Source: Devosia sp. (GTDB taxonomy: Bacteria > Pseudomonadota > Alphaproteobacteria > Rhizobiales > Devosiaceae). From it: DNA of 10,261 nt. Below the pieces are notes generated by a model that searched no databases, was not told the origin of the DNA, and saw nothing but the letters and a program-made list of their open reading frames with translations. The stretch covers positions 1 through 10,261 of the forward strand of contig JAQGJI010000042.1 of NCBI GenBank assembly GCA_028290685.1, written 5' to 3'. Each line of letters opens with the position of its first letter. The stretch's first letter is position 1. This document shows positions 6,283 to 10,261 of this stretch, piece after piece. Position numbers and translations under genes: made by a program.

Positions 6283-6870
6283 TCAGAGCGTGCCCTTGGT
6301 GCTGGGCACCCGGTCGGCCGTGCGTGGGTCGATCTCGACTGCGTCCCGGAGCGCCCGCGCCACCGCCTTGAACATGGACTCGGCCAGATGGTGGTTGTTG
6401 TCGGCGTAAAAATTCTCGATGTGCAGCGTGATGCCGGCATTGATGGCAAAAGCCTGCCAGAACTCGCGGAAAAGCTCGGTATCCATCTCGCCCACCTTGT
6501 CGCGGTCGAACAGGGCGCGGAACACCAGAAACGGGCGCCCCGATATGTCGAGCGCTGCCCGGGTCAGCGTGCCGTCCATTGGCAGATCGGACGAGCCATA
6601 GCGGCGAATACCCTTTTTCTCGCCCAGCGCCTGCCTGATGGCCTGGCCCAGGGCAATGCCCACGTCTTCTACGCTGTGGTGAAAATCGATGTGCAGATCG
6701 CCCTTGCAGCGAACGTCCATGTCGATCAGCGAATGGCGCGACAGCTGGTCCAGCATGTGATCGAAAAAGCCGATCCCGGTCGCCATGGCGTGAGCGCCAG
6801 TGCCATCAAGGTTCACCGAAATTTCGATTTCGGTTTCGTTGGTCTTGCGGGCAATGGTGGCGGTGCGCAT
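6283..6870 (-). CDS. hisB: Imidazoleglycerol-phosphate dehydratase
   Basis: Dehydrates imidazole glycerol phosphate to imidazole acetol phosphate, acting just after HisHF. The 195-residue monofunctional enzyme has GFFDHMLDQLSRHS (34-47) and the two manganese-binding repeats DFHHSVED (62-69: His64, His65, Glu68) and ADNNHHLAES (156-165: His160, His161, Glu164). Both halves of the duplicated fold are therefore intact. It lacks the histidinol-phosphatase domain of enteric HisB. The ATG at 6870 has GGAG 7 bases upstream. It is the first gene of the run; the 126-base gap upstream (6871-6996) must hold the operon promoter. I see an AT-richer stretch around 6896-6932 there but no convincing hexamer pair. 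It is separated from the rest of the operon by the hairpin and the repeat. Confidence 0.97.
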   Translation of the reverse strand: MRTATIARKTNETEIEISVNLDGTGAHAMATGIGFFDHMLDQLSRHSLIDMDVRCKGDLHIDFHHSVEDVGIALGQAIRQALGEKKGIRRYGSSDLPMDGTLTRAALDISGRPFLVFRALFDRDKVGEMDTELFREFWQAFAINAGITLHIENFYADNNHHLAESMFKAVARALRDAVEIDPRTADRVPSTKGTL

Positions 6871-6996
6871 AAGCAGTCTCCGGACAATGCGGCTCGCTTA
6901 GCATTTATCCGTGAAGGCATAAAGATTGCATTGCAGCCGGCGATGCCTGCGCCTGCCGCGGCAAACGGGGGTTGAACAGGAGTTTAGCCGGCCCGC

Positions 6997-7872
6997 TTAC
7001 GGGGCTGCCGAAATCACCCCGGCTTCCCAGCCCAGAATCGCACGCTTGCGCGGAACGCCCCAGTGATAGCCGGTCAGCGCACCGGTGCTGCCCACGACCC
7101 GATGGCATGGCACGACAAAGGAAATCGGGTTCCTGCCCACGGCGGCCCCGACCGCCCGCGAGGCAGAGGGCTTGCCGATATGATTGGCCACACCTTGGTA
7201 TGTCGCCGCTTGGCCGAGCGGGATCTTGAGCAGGGTTTCCCAGACCTTGACCTCGAAATCGGTGCCAATCAGCACGATGCGCACCGGTCGATCGGCCAGC
7301 CATTGCCCCGGATCGAAGGCCTGCGCCGCCAGAGGAGCAATATGGGCGTCGTTGCGGATGAAGCGGGCATTGGGCCAGCGATGGGCCAAATCTGCAAACG
7401 CCATGTCGACGCTGGTGTGCTCATCGGCAAAACCAATGCCGGAAAGACCGTATTCAGTGGCGGTGAGCACTGCCGTGCCGAAAGGCGAAAGGGCGGTGCC
7501 CCAGATCATGTCCAGCCCCGCGCCCCCGCTCCGGAACATGCCGGGCGGCATGGCTTCGTAGGCGACAAAGAGCTCATGCAGACGCGAGGTGGAGCTCAGG
7601 CCCACCTGGTAGGTGGTATCGAGCACGCTTTGCTTTTGGCGCAACAATGACTTGGCATGATCAAGCGCCACTGCCTGGGCAAAGCTTTTCGGGCTGAGCC
7701 CGCACCAGCGCCGAAACAGCTCCGTCAGTTGCCGCTCGGTAAGGCCCAGGGACAGGGCAAAGCCTTGCAGGTCAGCGATATCGGGGCCGTGTTCGCTCAG
7801 ATACCGAATGGCAGCCCGGATCATGTCATAATCGGACGCAATACTGCTCAGCTGGTTCATCGAAACACCCAT
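6997..7872 (-). CDS. AraC-type HTH / methylated-DNA-protein cysteine methyltransferase fusion (Ada-like without N-domain)
   Basis: Suicide DNA repair protein that takes alkyl groups from O6-alkylguanine onto its own cysteine. The 291 residues hold an AraC-type helix-turn-helix region first (about 18-112: DMIRAAIRYL, GLTERQLTELFRRW, TTYQVGLSSTSRLHELF). A ribonuclease-like middle follows (about 123-202), then the methyltransferase domain with TYQGVANHIG (224-233), RAVGAAVGRNP (239-249), the acceptor Cys256 in VVPCHRVVG, and GWE (281-283). It lacks the N-terminal four-cysteine phosphotriester-sensing domain of E. coli Ada, so Ada-style activation by methylphosphotriesters is unlikely. ATG at 7872 and 7860 are both possible; neither has a strong ribosome binding site. 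It lies 57 bases after the DUF2244 gene on the same strand. Confidence 0.92.
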   Translation of the reverse strand: MGVSMNQLSSIASDYDMIRAAIRYLSEHGPDIADLQGFALSLGLTERQLTELFRRWCGLSPKSFAQAVALDHAKSLLRQKQSVLDTTYQVGLSSTSRLHELFVAYEAMPPGMFRSGGAGLDMIWGTALSPFGTAVLTATEYGLSGIGFADEHTSVDMAFADLAHRWPNARFIRNDAHIAPLAAQAFDPGQWLADRPVRIVLIGTDFEVKVWETLLKIPLGQAATYQGVANHIGKPSASRAVGAAVGRNPISFVVPCHRVVGSTGALTGYHWGVPRKRAILGWEAGVISAAP

Positions 7873-7929
7873 TCATCCGGAATGAAGGTGTAAAAGAGAC
7901 AGCGTTGCAAGGCGACCCGGTTTTAGCCG

Positions 7930-8418
7930 TCAGCCAGCAGAACGAGCCTTGCGCAACGCCGTACCGAGCGCCTTGGCAAAGCTCGACTTGTCGTCGCTGT
8001 GCAGAAAAACCCCCACTTCGAGTTCGTCCTTGCCCGAGCGTATCCTGATGGCAACCGTTTTCTCATCGGCGTCACGCTCGAGCACCAACCGCGCCGTCCG
8101 GGGATTGAACCGGCGCAATGTCCGAACGCCATTCGCATCGGTTCCAACCCACTCCAGCTGGTCATGCCAGAGCGTAACCTGCTCACGCTTTTTCCCTTCT
8201 CGCAGCGAGAGATAAAGCGCGCTGCCAATGGCCACAACGGTTGCCAGCATCAGGGCGGCGATCGGCCAAAGCCCGATGGAGGCCAGGGCGAGCCCCGGCA
8301 GCAGGGCAAACACCAGGCAAAGACCGCTTACCAGTGCGACCCCGCGGGGACTGAGCGAGCGGTGCGGTGTGAGCCGTGCCGAAAACAACGGCTGCGTGGT
8401 TGTGGCTTGCATTGGCAT
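7930..8418 (-). CDS. DUF2244 family membrane protein
   Basis: A 162-residue protein. The N-terminal LFSARLTPHRSLSPRG (11-26) is the conserved DUF2244 beginning. A hydrophobic pair of segments follows (about 27-47 and 49-70), then a charged domain with SLREGKKREQVTLWHDQLEW and a C-terminal half rich in Arg and Lys (FNPRTARLVLERD, KSSFAKALGTALRKAR). Function is unknown. Topology is probably two transmembrane helices with the large domain in the cytoplasm. The ATG at 8418 has GGAG and AGG 5-9 bases upstream; an in-frame ATG at 8475 would run into nth on the other strand. DUF2244 genes are commonly next to nth in this group, as here, only about 48 bases apart and divergent. Confidence 0.85.
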   Translation of the reverse strand: MPMQATTTQPLFSARLTPHRSLSPRGVALVSGLCLVFALLPGLALASIGLWPIAALMLATVVAIGSALYLSLREGKKREQVTLWHDQLEWVGTDANGVRTLRRFNPRTARLVLERDADEKTVAIRIRSGKDELEVGVFLHSDDKSSFAKALGTALRKARSAG

Positions 8419-8437
8419 GGTGGCCTCTCCGGCGCTA

Positions 8438-8445
8438 ACTATAAT
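8438..8445. promoter_or_regulatory. Overlapping divergent -10 boxes for nth and the DUF2244 gene
   Basis: On the plus strand a perfect TATAAT (8440-8445) precedes nth. On the minus strand TATAGT (8443-8438) precedes the DUF2244 gene, sharing four bases with it. Neither has a good TTGACA-like -35 at 16-18 bases. Initiation from the plus box near 8452 would fit the 8467 nth start better than 8458. Confidence 0.4.
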
Positions 8446-8466
8446 CGCAGAAGCAGGATGGAGAAA

Positions 8467-9153
8467 ATGGTCCACCCCAAAAAAGTGAAGAGCCTGAGCA
8501 CGGCCGAAGTTGCATCAATTTTCCAGCGTTTTTCGCAGATCGATCCCGAGCCCAAGGGCGAACTCGAATATGTGAACGCCTTTACCCTGCTGGTGGCGGT
8601 GGTGTTATCGGCCCAGGCCACCGATGCGGGGGTCAACAAGGCGACCCGCCGGCTGTTTGAATTGGCTCCCTCGCCTGCGGCCATGGTGGCGCTTGGACAG
8701 GCCGTGATCGAGGAGCACATCAAGACCATCGGCCTGTACCGCACCAAGGCGAAAAACGTCTTTCTGCTGAGCCAGCTTCTGCTGGAGCGGCACAATGGCG
8801 AGGTTCCCGCCGAGCGCGAGGCCCTGGAGGCGTTGCCCGGCGTGGGCCGCAAGACCGCCAATGTGGTGCTCAACATCTTCTTTGGGCAGCCGACCATGGC
8901 AGTGGATACCCATGTCTTTCGCGTCGGCAACAGGACGGGCATGGCGATCGGCGCCAATCCGCTCCAGGTGGAGCAGAAACTGCTCAGGATCGTGCCGCAG
9001 GACTATCTGCTGCATGCCCATCACTGGCTGATCCTGCATGGGCGCTATATCTGCAAGGCACGCACGCCCCAATGCTGGCAGTGCCCGATCGCGCAATGGT
9101 GCCGTTATGAGCCCAAGACGCCGCCGCCCAAGGCCGCCTGCCCGCTCAGCTAA
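8467..9153 (+). CDS. nth: Endonuclease III (DNA glycosylase/AP lyase)
   Basis: Base-excision repair enzyme that removes oxidised pyrimidines and cleaves the abasic site. The 228-residue product has FTLLVAVVLSAQATD (39-53), the helix-hairpin-helix LPGVGRKTA (123-131) with the Schiff-base Lys129, and the catalytic Asp147 in VDTHVFRV. The C-terminal 4Fe-4S cysteines are Cys196, Cys203, Cys206 and Cys212, with spacing C-6-C-2-C-5-C. All catalytic parts are intact. I prefer ATG 8467 (AGGA 8 bases upstream) over ATG 8458, which adds three residues and has its AGG pressed against the start codon. Its last codons overlap the end of the decayed DUF2214 gene on the other strand. Confidence 0.96.
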   Translation: MVHPKKVKSLSTAEVASIFQRFSQIDPEPKGELEYVNAFTLLVAVVLSAQATDAGVNKATRRLFELAPSPAAMVALGQAVIEEHIKTIGLYRTKAKNVFLLSQLLLERHNGEVPAEREALEALPGVGRKTANVVLNIFFGQPTMAVDTHVFRVGNRTGMAIGANPLQVEQKLLRIVPQDYLLHAHHWLILHGRYICKARTPQCWQCPIAQWCRYEPKTPPPKAACPLS

Positions 9154-9348
9154 GGCCATAGCCGCGCGCCATGGCCGCAGCAAACGCCGGTATCAGCAGC
9201 AAAAACAGGGCCTGCAGGTGCACGAACCGGCGGCTGGTGCCGATCTCGGCTGCCAGCGGCGTATAGGCCGGAACTCGGCGGCAAACAGCCCGACCAGAGA
9301 AAACACCGCCAGATGATGCGCAATCGCAAGGATCAGACTGGCGCCCAT
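9146..9348 (-). pseudogene. Remnant of a DUF2214-type membrane protein gene (internal deletion, frame change)
   Basis: Reading from ATG 9348, the first 26 codons give MGASLILAIAHHLAVFSLVG then LFAAEF, like the N-terminus of DUF2214 membrane proteins. After about 9271 that frame turns into unrelated residues. A second frame, from about 9274 to TGA 9148-9146, gives TPLAAEIGTSRRFVH, LQALFLLLIP and AAAMARGYGLS, like the C-terminus of the same family. Only about 65 codons remain of a protein I recall as about 150 residues, and the two parts are out of frame, so the middle has been deleted. The stop lies inside the last codons of nth. The ancestral gene was divergent from the TetR gene. Family assignment is by eye; the two-frame structure is seen directly. 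Confidence 0.65.
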
Positions 9349-9357
9349 TTGCGTGTC

Positions 9358-9387
9358 TTTCAAATGTATGTTACTGCTGCTTACATT
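9358..9387 (+). promoter_or_regulatory. Possible promoter of the TetR-family gene
   Basis: TTTCAA (9358-9363) and TACATT (9382-9387) are 18 bases apart. The -10 box falls inside the palindrome described next, as expected for an autorepressed regulator. A weak divergent pair also exists on the minus strand: TTGCAG at 9397-9392 and TAACAT at 9373-9368. Confidence 0.3.
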
Positions 9388-9402
9388 GTTTCTGCAAAGT
9401 AA
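9381..9402. promoter_or_regulatory. Operator-like palindrome upstream of the TetR-family gene
   Basis: Arms TTACATTG (9381-9388) and CAAAGTAA (9395-9402) are inverted copies with 7 of 8 positions matching, around a 6-base centre TTTCTG. TTAC...GTAA half-sites of this size are typical of TetR-family operators. It ends 3 bases before the regulator's ATG and sits in the divergent gap with the DUF2214 remnant. A second flanking pair, ATGTA/TACAT (9364-9386), overlaps it. Confidence 0.6.
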
Positions 9403-9405
9403 ACT

Positions 9406-9966
9406 ATGTCAACTTCACCAAGCCTGTCTTACCACCATGGCGATCTTCGCCGGGCGCTGCTCGAAGCCGCGCTGGTCATCCTGGAGCGCGAAGGCGAAGC
9501 GGGCGTGCAGCTGCGGGACCTGGCACGGGCCGTGCACGTCTCCCCGGCCGCGCCCTATCGTCATTTCGACAGCCGGGCGGCGCTGCTTGAGGCCTTGGCG
9601 GTGATCGGTTTTCAACGCTTCAGCCGCAAGCTGGAGGACGTCGCCGCCAGCGGGCCAGCAGAGACGGGAATGCCTCTGGGCCATGCCTATGTTCGGTTTG
9701 CGCTGGATAATCCCGGGCTGTTCCGGCTGATGTTTTCATCCCAACTGCGCAAGGACAATCGGCCGGGCCTGCGGATGGCGGCTGATGCAGCTTTTGCGAC
9801 CCTTCGCCATGTCATGGGGGGAAATACCCAAGGCCAGCGCAACGCAGCCATTTCCCAATGGGCGCGAGTGCATGGCCTTGCCGTGCTGTTGCTCGACCGG
9901 CACATCGCTTTACCCGATGGCCAAGACGTGGAACAGCTGATCGCCGGTGTGCTGGCGCAGCCTTAA
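9406..9966 (+). CDS. TetR/AcrR-family transcriptional regulator with WHG-type C-terminal domain
   Basis: A 186-residue DNA-binding repressor. The N-terminal domain begins with YHHGDLRRALLEAALVILE (9-27), followed by the helix-turn-helix VQLRDLARAVHVSPAAPYRHF (about 34-54) and SRAALLEALAVIGFQRF. The C-terminal ligand/dimer domain has FALDNPGLFRLMFSS (98-112) and ends in a W...HGLAVLL motif (Trp152, His156, Gly157), which marks the WHG (TetR_C_33) group. The ligand is unknown. ATG 9406 gives the normal family start, but no clear ribosome binding site precedes it, perhaps because the operator occupies that space. It was probably paired with the divergent DUF2214 gene, now decayed, and it likely represses itself. 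The coding frame is intact. Confidence 0.9.
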   Translation: MSTSPSLSYHHGDLRRALLEAALVILEREGEAGVQLRDLARAVHVSPAAPYRHFDSRAALLEALAVIGFQRFSRKLEDVAASGPAETGMPLGHAYVRFALDNPGLFRLMFSSQLRKDNRPGLRMAADAAFATLRHVMGGNTQGQRNAAISQWARVHGLAVLLLDRHIALPDGQDVEQLIAGVLAQP

Positions 9967-10011
9967 CGTATTGGACCTGTTACAAGGTCGTGGGAACCGG
10001 GGTCAAACCAC

Positions 10012-10261
10012 TTGGACGAGACACGATTTTACATTGCCGGTGCGCGCTTTGACGCCCCCGTGCTGGCGCCGGGGCTTTATGTGGTGGCAACGCCGATCGG
10101 CAATCTGCGCGATATCACCATCAGGGCGCTGGAAACGCTGGCCGCAGCCTCGGTGATCCTGTGCGAAGATACGCGCATGTCAGCACGGCTGCTTGACCAT
10201 TACGGGATCACGGCTCGGCGCATTGCGCTGCATGAGCATAATGAACGGGCCAAGGCCGAGG
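10012..10261 (+). CDS. rsmI: RsmI, 16S rRNA (cytidine1402-2'-O)-methyltransferase (5' part only)
   Basis: SAM-dependent enzyme that 2'-O-methylates C1402 of 16S rRNA in the decoding centre. The visible 83 codons contain PGLYVVATPIGNLRDITIRAL (about 19-39) and ILCEDTRMSARLLDHYGI, the N-terminal signature of the tetrapyrrole-methylase-fold RsmI family. The gene continues past the right edge. There is no in-frame ATG before the conserved block. TTG 10012 gives MDETRFYIAGARFDAPVLAP in front of it, a leader length usual for alphaproteobacterial RsmI, and GGGG lies about 9 bases upstream. GTG 10060 is a fallback but would trim the N-terminus closely. It starts 45 bases after the TetR gene; that gap holds a small hairpin (GACCT/AGGTC, 9974-9989) without a T-run. 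Confidence 0.93.
   Translation, partial: MDETRFYIAGARFDAPVLAPGLYVVATPIGNLRDITIRALETLAAASVILCEDTRMSARLLDHYGITARRIALHEHNERAKAE

Noticed and set aside
7999..8457. A long N-terminal extension of nth
   Set aside because: The frame stays open upstream, but it overlaps the DUF2244 gene on the other strand. Endonuclease III has no such extension, and the ribosome binding site and -10 box point to a start near 8467.
9967..10011. Terminator or operator between the tetR gene and rsmI
   Set aside because: The GACCT/AGGTC hairpin has only 5 bp and no T-run, which is too weak to call as a separate feature.

Overview
The window is GC-rich bacterial chromosome whose gene content and order suggest an alphaproteobacterium of the Hyphomicrobiales (Rhizobiales), perhaps near Devosiaceae. 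The main clues are the chain hisB, DUF2628-like gene, hisH, hisA, hisF, hisE, coaA; the pairing of a DUF2244 gene with nth; a short (204-residue) GpmA; HslV with a short N-terminal extension; and a dispersed palindromic repeat of a style common in this class. The order name is inference from context; no rRNA or tRNA gene is present to confirm it.

Layout. Positions 1-212 hold the 5' part of hslV (minus strand). Positions 348-1801 hold a minus-strand dapB-gpmA pair (lysine/cell-wall precursor synthesis and glycolysis). A short VOC-fold gene (1909-2259) on the plus strand is divergent from dapB and convergent with coaA. Positions 2331-6870 carry a long minus-strand histidine operon. hisB comes first, then a gap with a palindromic repeat and a terminator-like hairpin. 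After it come a small membrane protein, hisH, hisA, hisF, hisE and coaA, each overlapping the next by 1 or 4 bases, which implies translational coupling. HisH and HisF form imidazole glycerol phosphate synthase; HisA, HisE and HisB supply neighbouring steps of the same pathway; CoaA starts coenzyme A synthesis.

Positions 6997-9153 look like a DNA-repair neighbourhood: an AraC-type HTH / O6-alkylguanine methyltransferase fusion, a DUF2244 membrane protein, and divergent nth (endonuclease III). Positions 9146-9348 hold the remnant of a DUF2214-type membrane protein gene with an internal deletion and frame change. It faces a TetR-family regulator (9406-9966) with a clear operator-like palindrome between them. 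The window ends in the 5' part of rsmI.

Most of the window is housekeeping and I see no convincing undescribed system. The best leads are the decayed DUF2214 gene beside an apparently intact TetR regulator and operator, and the repeat plus hairpin splitting the histidine operon. Several starts are non-ATG (hisA GTG, DUF2628-like GTG, VOC TTG, rsmI TTG).
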